Source: an uncultured Candidatus Saccharibacteria bacterium | GTDB lineage: Bacteria; Patescibacteriota; Saccharimonadia; Saccharimonadales; Saccharimonadaceae | NCBI GenBank assembly: GCA_947364965.1 | Contig: CANAUU010000036.1 | Location: 1-8,779 of the forward strand | Reading direction: 5' to 3' | DNA: 8,779 nt | In this document: piece by piece, positions 1 to 5,236 of the stretch | How positions within the stretch are numbered: position 1 is the first letter of the stretch | Layout: every line of letters begins with the position of its first letter | Translations under genes and position numbers: made by a program | The notes under the pieces: generated by a model | Told to the model about the DNA's origin: nothing | Database searches by the model: none | What the model saw: only the letters and a program-made list of their open reading frames with translations

Positions 1-912
1 AACGAAGAGGCTGGCGCACAGGCATTAATGAAGCAGGTGGGTAATATCCTAGGGGTTGAGTTCCAGTATTATGCGCATGTGAACTGGGCATCGTTGATTG
101 AAATTATTGATACGCTAGGCGGGATTACGGTGACGCTGGATGAGGATTTTAATGACTATTATTATACTGGTATAGTGGCGAAGGCGGGGGAGCCGCTTAC
201 GGTGGATGGCACAAAGGCGCTGGGGTTAGCGCGGGCACGCCACGGGACGACTGGTGGCGACTTCACGCGTGGCAACACGCAGCAGAAGATTGTGGAAGGC
301 ATAGCGCAGAAGGTATTACAAAATGGGGTCGGCGTGAATGAGGCGCTAGGGCTGCTAAATATTCTGGGAGATAATTTACGCTCAAACTTTTCGGCAGATA
401 ATATTAAGGCGGCCGTAAGGTTGGCGTCTGGGTTTAATATTTCGAGTATTCGACAAGTGCCGCTAGTAAATTATGATGAAAATGTTTTCTATGTGACAAC
501 TGCGACGATAAACGATATATCATATGTAGTACCATCGGCTGGTGAGCGAGATTACTCGGAAATCCAGGAGTATGTGGCCGGGATGTTTAGTAGCGACGGT
601 GTGAAGCGTGAAGGGGCTAAGTTTGCGGTTTATAATGCGACCGAAGGCTACGGAGTGGCTTCAGCGGAGCGAGAGCGTTTGGAAGGCGATGGGTTTAAGG
701 TCTTGCGGGTTGGCGACGCGGCGTCAAATGTCTGTGGGTTAGCATACTGCGTATATGAGATGAGCGATGAAAAAGTGGCAACTCGCGCAGCACTGGAGGA
801 GAGGTATGGGATTGCCGTACATCCAGCGAGCGAACTACCCGAAGGGGTTTGGGGTGGGGATGTGGACTTCATTGTGATAGTAGGAGCAGTGGCAGAAAAC
901 ACTGAAGAATAA
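1..912 (+). CDS. LytR-CpsA-Psr (LCP) family protein with C-terminal LytR_C domain, 5'-truncated by the window
   Basis: The frame is open from base 1, so the gene begins outside the window; Met at 28 is internal. LCP enzymes are membrane-anchored and act outside the cell, transferring undecaprenyl-phosphate-linked glycopolymers to peptidoglycan or other acceptors. Counting from Met 28, residues about 15-100 are the distal LCP domain: YYAHVNWASLIEIIDTLGG, then GEPLTVDGTKALGLARAR, then the DFTRGNTQQ block. The RxR (R69, R71) and the R81/Q85 pair match residues that bind the pyrophosphate lipid in this family. Residues about 195-285 (AKFAVYNATEGYGVASAERERLEGDGFKV) fit the LytR_C domain. The N-terminal membrane anchor and the first half of the LCP domain are missing. 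The gene is convergent with jag and reads towards the origin. The family is clear; the particular glycopolymer is unknown. Confidence 0.88.
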   Translation, partial: NEEAGAQALMKQVGNILGVEFQYYAHVNWASLIEIIDTLGGITVTLDEDFNDYYYTGIVAKAGEPLTVDGTKALGLARARHGTTGGDFTRGNTQQKIVEGIAQKVLQNGVGVNEALGLLNILGDNLRSNFSADNIKAAVRLASGFNISSIRQVPLVNYDENVFYVTTATINDISYVVPSAGERDYSEIQEYVAGMFSSDGVKREGAKFAVYNATEGYGVASAERERLEGDGFKVLRVGDAASNVCGLAYCVYEMSDEKVATRAALEERYGIAVHPASELPEGVWGGDVDFIVIVGAVAENTEE

Positions 913-925
913 GAGACCGGAAAAT

Positions 926-960
926 AGGCAGTATGTCTCGGAGTTTAGCCCATACTGCCT
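926..960 (-). terminator. Hairpin between convergent LCP gene and jag
   Basis: Perfect 10-bp inverted repeat, AGGCAGTATG (926-935) and CATACTGCCT (951-960), with a 15-nt loop. Read on the minus strand it is followed by ATTTTCC, so it best serves as the terminator of the yidC-jag transcript. There is no T-run on the plus-strand side, though the stem alone may slow transcripts from the LCP gene. The T-tract is weak. Confidence 0.6.
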
Positions 961-983
961 CTATCCAAATTGATGCCGCAATC

Positions 984-1460
984 TTAGTCTTCAGAATTGT
1001 TTAAGGCAATTTTTTCGATGATGAGTTGTCGTTCGCGACCTTCGCCCTCGGAATGAGTTTTGACATCGGAGTAGTCTTGAGCAACCTTATGAACGATACG
1101 GCGATCAGCGGCGTTAAGGTTGAGACGTTTGGAGTGGCCGGTGGCACGAACTTCACGGATCCAATCTTCTGCTTGCTCGGCGATGCGGTCGGCGCGTTGA
1201 CGTTTGTAGTCGGCGACGTCAACATTGACACGAGTCAGTTCCCCTTCGCGGCTAGTCAGAGCCATGGAAACAATATGCTGGAGGGCACGTAAGTTGTTTG
1301 CTTCGCGACCAATGAGTAAGGAATTCATACTAGTCGATGGAATAGACAATTGGATCACTTCATCGTCAAGTGTGGAATCGACGGCAACATTGATGCCAAA
1401 GAATGACAATAAGTCTTCAAGATATTTAGTAGCGAAGCGAATAGATTCGTCTTTGTTCAT
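984..1460 (-). CDS. khpB: KhpB/Jag-type RNA-binding protein (KH + R3H), short form
   Basis: A 158-residue RNA-binding protein. Residues about 30-85 form a KH-like domain with the loop IGREANNLRALQHIVSMAL, the variant seen in Jag (IGxxGxxLxALQ). Residues about 86-150 are an R3H domain: the RxxxH signature is R120-R-I-V-H124, followed by DVKTHSEGEGRERQLII, typical of this family. The roughly 50-residue Jag_N domain found in Firmicutes homologues is absent. KhpB-type proteins bind RNA and are linked to cell-envelope and division control, often as partners of KhpA; the RNA targets here are unknown. The gene follows yidC with only 3 nt between stop and start. A strong Shine-Dalgarno (AAGGAGTT, 1466-1473), lying across the end of yidC, supports this start and suggests coupled translation from a shared mRNA. 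Confidence 0.9.
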   Translation of the reverse strand: MNKDESIRFATKYLEDLLSFFGINVAVDSTLDDEVIQLSIPSTSMNSLLIGREANNLRALQHIVSMALTSREGELTRVNVDVADYKRQRADRIAEQAEDWIREVRATGHSKRLNLNAADRRIVHKVAQDYSDVKTHSEGEGRERQLIIEKIALNNSED

Positions 1461-1463
1461 AGT

Positions 1464-2585
1464 TTAACTCCTTTTCTTTTTATGACGGCGACTACTCTTG
1501 GCGGAAATGCGCGTGACCTTGACGCCGGGTTTATCTTCGGATTTAGTGGAGTTTTTATTTTTCATCCAATGGTTAGAGTTAGATGATGTGTTGTCTTGGA
1601 CGATCTGCCCTTCTTCGATGCTCTTCAGTTCCTTGATAAGGCGTTTATCGGCGACTTCTTCCATTTGGTCGGTTTTCTTGTTAAGAATATATTTCTGCTG
1701 GAAGCCAGTCATGAGGTTGCTAAAGAAATAATAGAAGACAAGAGCGCCAGGAAGGTTAATCATAATGAGGAGCATCATGATTGGCATCATGTAAGACATC
1801 TGGCCCGTCATGACTTGGTTGAGTTCGGCTTGATCAGGCTCTTTGCCGTCGGCGGCTTCTTTCATGATTTGGCGGAAGGTTTTGGATTTTTGAGACTTCT
1901 TTGAGGGGAGTTGTTGACGAGAAATCCAGAACTGCGTAAAAGCGGAACCGAGTGCAAAGAACAACATGACGAAAGCGCTAATTGAGGTAAAGCCTGGTTT
2001 CGGGTCTAAATCGACGAAGCCAAAGAGTTTTGGATGGAAATCATACGTCTTCTCTGGGATTGTTTCGAGACGGTTCTTGATTTCCTCTTCGGTACCACCT
2101 TCAGCACGAGCTGCTTTGACGGCGTTTTGATACTCGAGATATGGTTGCTGAAGTTGGATAACCTCATCAATGCGCTCAATTTCGCGAACTGGGGCGTAGG
2201 CGCGACGCTCAAGGTTATCGTCTGGAGTCGGCATAACCATGACGCGGACAGCGGTATAGAGAGCAATAAGAATCGGAAGCTGAATGAGTAAGGTAATAAT
2301 GGAGCGGAAGGGTTTAATATTGTTGCGTTTGTAAAGGTCCATCATCTGAAGAGATTCAAGCTGACGGTTGCCGTTGCAATTCTTTTTAATTTCGGCTAGC
2401 TCGGGCTGGATCTTGCGCATCTGACGAGTCTGGTGAAGCTGACGCTTCAGAATGGGCCAGAGACAAATTTTAATAAGGATGGTAAATAAAATAATGGCGA
2501 GACCAAAGTCGCCCACAAAGCCATAGATAACGAAAAGAATATTCGTGATCGGACGAACGATCAACGTGTCAATTAACTCAAACAT
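1464..2585 (-). CDS. yidC: Membrane protein insertase YidC/Oxa1 family
   Basis: 373 residues. YidC inserts proteins into the cytoplasmic membrane, alone or with SecYEG. Visible order: first membrane segment about residues 14-46 (FVIYGFVGDFGLAIILFTILIKICLWPIL), cytoplasmic charged helical hairpin 47-92 (KRQLHQTRQMRKIQPELAEIKK), second segment about 93-118 (LLIQLPILIALY, the conserved P and LY positions), a long outside loop about 119-198, third segment about 200-222, a basic cytoplasmic loop, then the last two segments about 265-293 (MMPIMMLLIMINLPGALVFYYFFSNL). The tail is very basic (SRRHKKKRS), as in Oxa1-like proteins that touch the ribosome. The groove position normally Arg appears to be Lys39. 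There is no lipoprotein signal. The start has no Shine-Dalgarno; a -10 box sits 7 bases before the ATG (see promoter). Neighbours rnpA and khpB are standard. Confidence 0.95.
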   Translation of the reverse strand: MFELIDTLIVRPITNILFVIYGFVGDFGLAIILFTILIKICLWPILKRQLHQTRQMRKIQPELAEIKKNCNGNRQLESLQMMDLYKRNNIKPFRSIITLLIQLPILIALYTAVRVMVMPTPDDNLERRAYAPVREIERIDEVIQLQQPYLEYQNAVKAARAEGGTEEEIKNRLETIPEKTYDFHPKLFGFVDLDPKPGFTSISAFVMLFFALGSAFTQFWISRQQLPSKKSQKSKTFRQIMKEAADGKEPDQAELNQVMTGQMSYMMPIMMLLIMINLPGALVFYYFFSNLMTGFQQKYILNKKTDQMEEVADKRLIKELKSIEEGQIVQDNTSSNSNHWMKNKNSTKSEDKPGVKVTRISAKSSRRHKKKRS

Positions 2586-2591
2586 AGCTAT

Positions 2592-2597
2592 ATTATA
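2592..2597 (-). promoter_or_regulatory. Extended -10 promoter placing +1 at the yidC start codon
   Basis: The minus strand reads TGCTATAAT, a perfect extended -10, with exactly 6 bases before the yidC ATG. The usual -10 to +1 distance puts transcription start on the A of ATG, giving a leaderless mRNA. A weak -35 (TTACCG, 2615-2620) lies 17 bp upstream, inside the rnpA stop region. The site lies inside the 13-bp palindrome GCTATA-A-TATAGC (2587-2599). Confidence 0.6.
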
Positions 2598-2609
2598 GCA
2601 CGAAACCTG

Positions 2610-2951
2610 CTATTCGGTAAGACTTCTCGAGATGAGATCATGAACAGTTTGACGGAGTTCAGGAAATGACACGTTAGCGACAGCCTTGCTGAAGACGACA
2701 AAGACACAGTCCATAGGTTGAGGAAACTCGTGGAGTTCATGGCGAATAGCCTCGTAGATGCGGCGGCGGATACGATTGCGACCAACGGCGGATTTGAGGA
2801 CCTTTTTCGAAACAACAACTGCAAAGCGCTGGTAGCCACGGGAATTTGGAGCAAAAACCAGCGAAAGAGAAGGGGTGCGAATGGTTTTTCCCTTCTGATA
2901 GACATAGCGAACGCCGCCACGAGAGTGAAATCGATATTTTTTTGCTAGCAT
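2610..2951 (-). CDS. rnpA: Ribonuclease P protein component
   Basis: 113 residues, the usual length for the small basic protein that partners the RNase P RNA in 5' maturation of tRNAs. Recognisable blocks in order: KKYRFHSRGGVRYVYQKGK at the N-terminus (the central-cleft FxxVxxxGK pattern), RFAVVVSKKVLKSAVGRNR, and the RNR motif R58-N-R60 continuing IRRRIYEAIR. Its place directly downstream of rpmH and upstream of yidC is the normal bacterial order. A terminator and a new -10 box separate it from rpmH, so it is probably transcribed on its own. No Shine-Dalgarno precedes the ATG; the leader predicted from the promoter is only about 5 nt. The stop lies 24 nt before yidC. Confidence 0.95.
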   Translation of the reverse strand: MLAKKYRFHSRGGVRYVYQKGKTIRTPSLSLVFAPNSRGYQRFAVVVSKKVLKSAVGRNRIRRRIYEAIRHELHEFPQPMDCVFVVFSKAVANVSFPELRQTVHDLISRSLTE

Positions 2952-2962
2952 AAATTGTTTTT

Positions 2963-2968
2963 ATTATA
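2963..2968 (-). promoter_or_regulatory. Extended -10 promoter immediately upstream of rnpA
   Basis: The minus strand reads TGGTATAAT, a perfect extended -10, with 11 bases to the rnpA ATG. The predicted +1 is about 2956, leaving a leader of about 5 nt with no ribosome binding site. The expected -35 position falls in the rpmH terminator hairpin and has no match, which is tolerable for an extended -10 promoter. Confidence 0.6.
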
Positions 2969-2975
2969 CCACTTA

Positions 2976-2997
2976 AAATACCCCCGAAGGGGTATTT
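2976..2997 (-). terminator. rpmH intrinsic terminator, 9-bp stem with UUCG tetraloop
   Basis: On the minus strand AAATACCCC, loop TTCG, GGGGTATTT, then TAAG: a perfect 9-bp stem capped by a stable UUCG loop and ending in a short T-run. It begins 1 nt past the rpmH stop codon and ends before the rnpA -10 box, so it splits rpmH from rnpA transcription. Confidence 0.82.
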
Positions 2998-2998
2998 G

Positions 2999-3136
2999 TT
3001 AGGCGGTGAGACGGGCACGACCTTTGATGCGGCGGCGCTTTAAGACTTTTTGGCCATTTTTGGTGCTGTTGCGCTTCATGAAACCATGCTCAACTTTGCG
3101 CTGACGTTTGTGTGGCTGGTAAGTCCGTTTTGGCAT
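2999..3136 (-). CDS. rpmH: 50S ribosomal protein L34
   Basis: A 45-residue, highly basic protein starting [19 protein letters not shown], then a mid-section with [12 protein letters not shown], and ending KGRARLTA. This is the L34 pattern (KRTYQPxxRxRxxxHGF ... TxxGRxVLxxRRxKGRxxLT), a core component of the large ribosomal subunit. Two small departures are visible: an extra Pro after Met, and Gln in place of Arg in NGRKVL. The start is supported by an AGAGGA Shine-Dalgarno with 7 nt spacing. The gene diverges from dnaA across a 237-bp control region and has its own -35/-10 promoter and terminator. Confidence 0.97.
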   Translation of the reverse strand: MPKRTYQPHKRQRKVEHGFMKRNSTKNGQKVLKRRRIKGRARLTA

Positions 3137-3178
3137 AACATTGTCCTCTTGCTTTTATAATAATGAAATACTTGTTCT

Positions 3179-3207
3179 AGTATACACTAGTTTTCCACTT
3201 TTTTCAA
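3179..3207 (-). promoter_or_regulatory. rpmH promoter (-35 TTGAAA, 17-bp spacer, -10 TATACT)
   Basis: The minus strand has TTGAAA (3202-3207), exactly 17 bp, then TATACT (3179-3184). Predicted +1 is about 3172, giving a leader of about 35 nt that contains the AGAGGA Shine-Dalgarno. A DnaA-box-like site (TTTTCCACT, 3191-3199) lies in the spacer. Confidence 0.72.
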
Positions 3208-3320
3208 GAAGTTTTCCACATATTATTCTGAAGTAGAGTAGCAGTTGTGGAAAAGTCTACCCCTGTGGTTGAGGAGCGATATTATAACATACCGGGAAAT
3301 AGGGTAAAAACTGTGGAAAA
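3191..3320. promoter_or_regulatory. Upstream DnaA-box cluster in the rpmH-dnaA intergenic region
   Basis: Four 9-mers of the form TTTTCCACA: 3191-3199 (plus strand, last base T), 3212-3220 (plus, exact), 3246-3254 (minus, exact) and 3312-3320 (minus, exact). The two left sites face the two right sites. They differ from the Escherichia coli consensus TTATCCACA at the third base. A weaker TGTGGTTGA is at 3264-3272. With the dnaA-dnaN cluster this makes a bipartite arrangement around dnaA, as in Bacillus. The outer sites overlap the rpmH and dnaA promoters. Confidence 0.7.
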
Positions 3321-3342
3321 GTCGGAGGATGTTTGCTATAAT
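3314..3342 (+). promoter_or_regulatory. dnaA promoter with extended -10
   Basis: TGCTATAAT with the hexamer at 3337-3342 is a perfect extended -10. TGGAAA at 3314-3319, 17 bp upstream, matches four of six -35 bases. Predicted +1 is about 3349, just before the Shine-Dalgarno. The -35 is embedded in an exact DnaA-box-like site (3312-3320), so DnaA binding would block the promoter, the usual logic of dnaA autorepression. Confidence 0.7.
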
Positions 3343-3352
3343 TGGGGTAGTT

Positions 3353-3359
3353 AAGGAGG
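3353..3359 (+). promoter_or_regulatory. Shine-Dalgarno that fixes the dnaA start
   Basis: AAGGAGG lies 14 nt before ATG 3374. It excludes the in-frame ATG at 3329, which would overlap the -10 box. An in-frame GTG at 3362 is only 2 nt away, too close. The spacing to ATG 3374 is long, but GAGAGGG at 3364-3370 may help. Confidence 0.65.
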
Positions 3360-3373
3360 TCGTGAGAGGGTCT

Positions 3374-4741
3374 ATGTTGGACGTGTGGAAGAATGTGCTG
3401 GCTGAAGTCGAACAGACTATTCCGCGTGAGCAATTTTCGACCTGGTTTACGGGAACGGAACTTTTGGGGGCTGAGGATGGGGTGGTGGTGATTGGGGTGC
3501 CGAATGTTTTTAAGCGAACGCAGCTACAGGCAAAATATTCGGATGTGATTAGGGCGGCTTTTAAGAATAACGGGGTGAAGGTGGCGGACTTGACCTACCA
3601 GGTGATGAGCCGAGAAAAACCGCGCAGTGGACGAATATATGAGGGGGTGATGAAACCGACTGCCGTGGCGACGGTGGCGACGAATAATCTGCGCTCATCA
3701 GGATCGACGAGTGGTTCGATACAAACTGGCCTAAATCCGCGATATACGCTGGATAATTTCGTGATTGGATCGAATAATGATTTGGCGGTGAGCGTGGCAC
3801 AGAATATTATCAACAATCCGGGGGTGAGTTATAATCCGTTTTTCTTGTATGGTGGGCCAGGGCTCGGAAAGACGCACCTCGTACAGGCGATTGGTAATGC
3901 CCTGCTCCAGAATAATCCGAGGATGAAGATTTTATACACGCCGATCTCAAGCTTCTATTCGGAGTTTATTAAATCGCTGCAAAATAAGAAAAGCGATGCT
4001 TTCCGTGAAAAGTACCGAAAGTTAGATGTTTTAATTATTGATGATTTCCAGATGATTATGAATAAGGATGCATCGCAAGTAGAGTTTTTTGATATTTTTA
4101 ATGAATTGTATGGGCTGAATAAGCAGATTATCGTGACGTCAGACCGGTTGCCGGACCAGATTAAATCTGTGGACGTAAGGCTGTCCTCAAGACTTTCGCA
4201 GTCGGGAGCATATGATTTACAGCTGCCACAATTCGAGGATCGGTGTGCGATTCTAAAGTCGAAGGCGGAGTTTAAGGGGGTGGAGATTGAAGATGCGGCA
4301 ATTGAGTATATCGCGGAGAATATTAAGACTAATATCCGGGCGCTAGAAGGTGAGCTAGAACATATTCTGGCGGTAGCAGATTTCAAGAATATGACGCCAC
4401 TAGAGGTGATAAATGAAGGGTATATCAATACAGCAAATACACAGCGGACAAAAACGGTGTCCCCAAAAGTGGTGATTGAGAAAGTAGCAAAGTATTACCA
4501 GATGACGCCGAAGGAGATGTGTAGCAAGAGCCGAGTTGCACATATCAAAAATGCGCGACAAGTAGCAATGTATATTCTATCAAAAGATTTATCGATGAGT
4601 ACGCCGAAGATTGCGTTGGAGGTCGGGGTGAAAGATCATACGACTGTGATGCATGGAGTAAAAAAGATTGAGGGGGACTTGAAGCTGAATTTTAATTTGC
4701 GCGACCAAATTGCAGCAATTAAGGAAAAGATTTATGGGTAG
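3374..4741 (+). CDS. dnaA: Chromosomal replication initiator protein DnaA
   Basis: 455 residues from the chosen ATG, normal for DnaA. It binds DnaA boxes at oriC, forms an ATP-dependent filament and opens the origin. Domain I (about 1-80) begins MLDVWKNVLAEVEQTIP; a low-complexity Ser/Thr/Ala linker (about 95-120) is domain II. The AAA+ domain III follows: Walker A GGPGLGKTHL (K166), Walker B LIIDDF (D223, D224), sensor 1 TSD (255-257), arginine finger in RLSSR (R273), sensor II in TNIRALEGEL (R322). Domain IV (about 360-455) carries the DNA-binding helix-turn-helix with ARQVAMYI (R395) and VKDHTTVMHGVKKI; D421, H422 and T423 match the base-contacting residues of E. coli DnaA. The usual GGRDH reads VGVKDH here. 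Own promoter and Shine-Dalgarno; no terminator seen downstream. TGTGGAAAA over its -35 suggests autoregulation. Confidence 0.97.
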   Translation: MLDVWKNVLAEVEQTIPREQFSTWFTGTELLGAEDGVVVIGVPNVFKRTQLQAKYSDVIRAAFKNNGVKVADLTYQVMSREKPRSGRIYEGVMKPTAVATVATNNLRSSGSTSGSIQTGLNPRYTLDNFVIGSNNDLAVSVAQNIINNPGVSYNPFFLYGGPGLGKTHLVQAIGNALLQNNPRMKILYTPISSFYSEFIKSLQNKKSDAFREKYRKLDVLIIDDFQMIMNKDASQVEFFDIFNELYGLNKQIIVTSDRLPDQIKSVDVRLSSRLSQSGAYDLQLPQFEDRCAILKSKAEFKGVEIEDAAIEYIAENIKTNIRALEGELEHILAVADFKNMTPLEVINEGYINTANTQRTKTVSPKVVIEKVAKYYQMTPKEMCSKSRVAHIKNARQVAMYILSKDLSMSTPKIALEVGVKDHTTVMHGVKKIEGDLKLNFNLRDQIAAIKEKIYG

Positions 4742-4749
4742 TAGCAGTT

Positions 4750-4920
4750 GTTCGGGTTTTCACACGTGTTCGGGTGTTTGGATCTGTTCGGGTTGTAAAT
4801 TTGTTCGGGTTTTTAGCGTTCGGTTTTTACAACGTGTTCGGACTGCATCCGCAGCGCTTCGGTACCTCACTAATATTAAAATGTGTCATAATATTAGTTC
4901 GGTTTCTTGCGCTGTTCGGG
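4750..4920 (+). repeat. Array of nine TTCGG elements (core TGTTCGGGT)
   Basis: TTCGG begins at 4751, 4769, 4787, 4804, 4819, 4837, 4858, 4898 and 4915, all on the plus strand. Steps are 18, 18, 17, 15, 18, 21, 40 and 17 bp. Five copies read TTCGGG, three TTCGGT and one TTCGGA; most are preceded by G or TG and followed by a T-rich stretch. Units 2 and 6 share ACGTGTTCGG. They resemble neither DnaA boxes nor DnaA-trios. An iteron-like protein binding array at the origin is one reading; an array acting in the dnaA mRNA tail is another. Confidence 0.75.
4869..4898. repeat. 10-bp perfect AT-rich inverted repeat within the TTCGG array
   Basis: Arms ACTAATATTA (4869-4878) and TAATATTAGT (4889-4898) with a 10-nt loop. 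It fills the one wide gap in the TTCGG array. It could extrude as a cruciform, bind a dimeric protein, or help DNA melting. There is no T-run after it, so a terminator is unlikely. Confidence 0.55.
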
Positions 4921-4927
4921 TGTTTTC

Positions 4928-5195
4928 TGTGGAAAACTTGTGGAGAAGTTTGAGGGAAAGTTTGTTGAAAAATGGTGGAAAAGTTTCCACAAGTTGGCAG
5001 AATAATGAGTTTTGCACAAGAAATAGTGAGTTAGTGGGGGTTTTCCACGATTTGGTGGAAAAGTTTTCCAGTATGGTTTCCACATGGTTTAACTGGGGTA
5101 AATGGATAGTTTTACACAGTTTCCACGGGCTCTACTATAACTACTATTATTATATTAGGTGGTTCTGGAACGGTACCGCGAAGATTTGTGGAAGA
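4928..5195. repeat. oriC DnaA-box cluster (consensus TTTTCCACA)
   Basis: Sites: 4928-4936 (minus, exact), 4939-4947 (minus, TTCTCCACA), 4974-4982 (minus, TTTTCCACC), 4983-4991 (plus, GTTTCCACA), 5041-5049 (plus, TTTTCCACG), 5054-5062 (minus, TTTTCCACC), 5064-5072 (plus, weak, TTTTCCAGT), 5076-5084 (plus, GTTTCCACA), 5110-5118 (plus, TTTTACACA), 5119-5127 (plus, GTTTCCACG), 5187-5195 (minus, TCTTCCACA). None is the E. coli form TTATCCACA. Pairs at 4975-4990 and 5056-5070 are face-to-face palindromes. Confidence 0.78.
5132..5152 (+). other. DnaA-trio-like unwinding element
   Basis: Consecutive plus-strand triplets are CTA twice, TAA, CTA twice, then TTA twice. All but the third fit the DnaA-trio pattern, which on the opposite strand is 3'-[G/A]A[T/A]-5'. 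Directly upstream are two abutting DnaA-box-like sites (5110-5118, 5119-5127) and a short GC stretch (GGGC, 5127-5130): the same box, GC-rich, trio order as the B. subtilis unwinding element, where DnaA loads from the box onto single-stranded trios. Confidence 0.65.
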
Positions 5196-5224
5196 ATTAA
5201 AAAGGTGAACATTTAAGGAGTCTG

Positions 5225-5231
5225 AAAGGAG
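5225..5231 (+). promoter_or_regulatory. dnaN ribosome binding site
   Basis: AAAGGAG lies 5 nt before the dnaN ATG at 5237. A second AAGGAG is at 5215-5220. No convincing separate dnaN promoter was found; the region just upstream is occupied by DnaA-box and trio elements. Confidence 0.8.
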
Positions 5232-5236
5232 AATGT

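Larger units (their letters stand above)
4742..5236. other. Probable chromosomal replication origin (oriC), dnaA-dnaN intergenic region
   Basis: 495 bp with no credible gene. Left half (4742-4921): nine TTCGG elements and an AT-rich inverted repeat. Right half (4928-5195): about eleven DnaA-box-like sites, including two back-to-back palindromic pairs, then a DnaA-trio-like triplet run. Location between dnaA and dnaN, divergent gene polarity around the region, dense boxes and an unwinding-type element together support oriC. Open frames across it are repeat-driven and look non-coding. Function is inferred, not proved. Confidence 0.85.

Noticed and set aside
3329..3373. In-frame upstream ATG at 3329 extending DnaA by 15 residues
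   Set aside because: The codon lies before and across the TGCTATAAT box, so it would not be on the mRNA from that promoter. The Shine-Dalgarno at 3353-3359 and the usual DnaA N-terminus favour ATG 3374.
4710..5216. Plus-strand 168-codon open frame across the dnaA-dnaN region
   Set aside because: It starts inside dnaA, has no ribosome site, and its Cys/Ser/Val-rich start is produced by the TTCGG repeats and its later part by DnaA boxes. It reads as non-coding.
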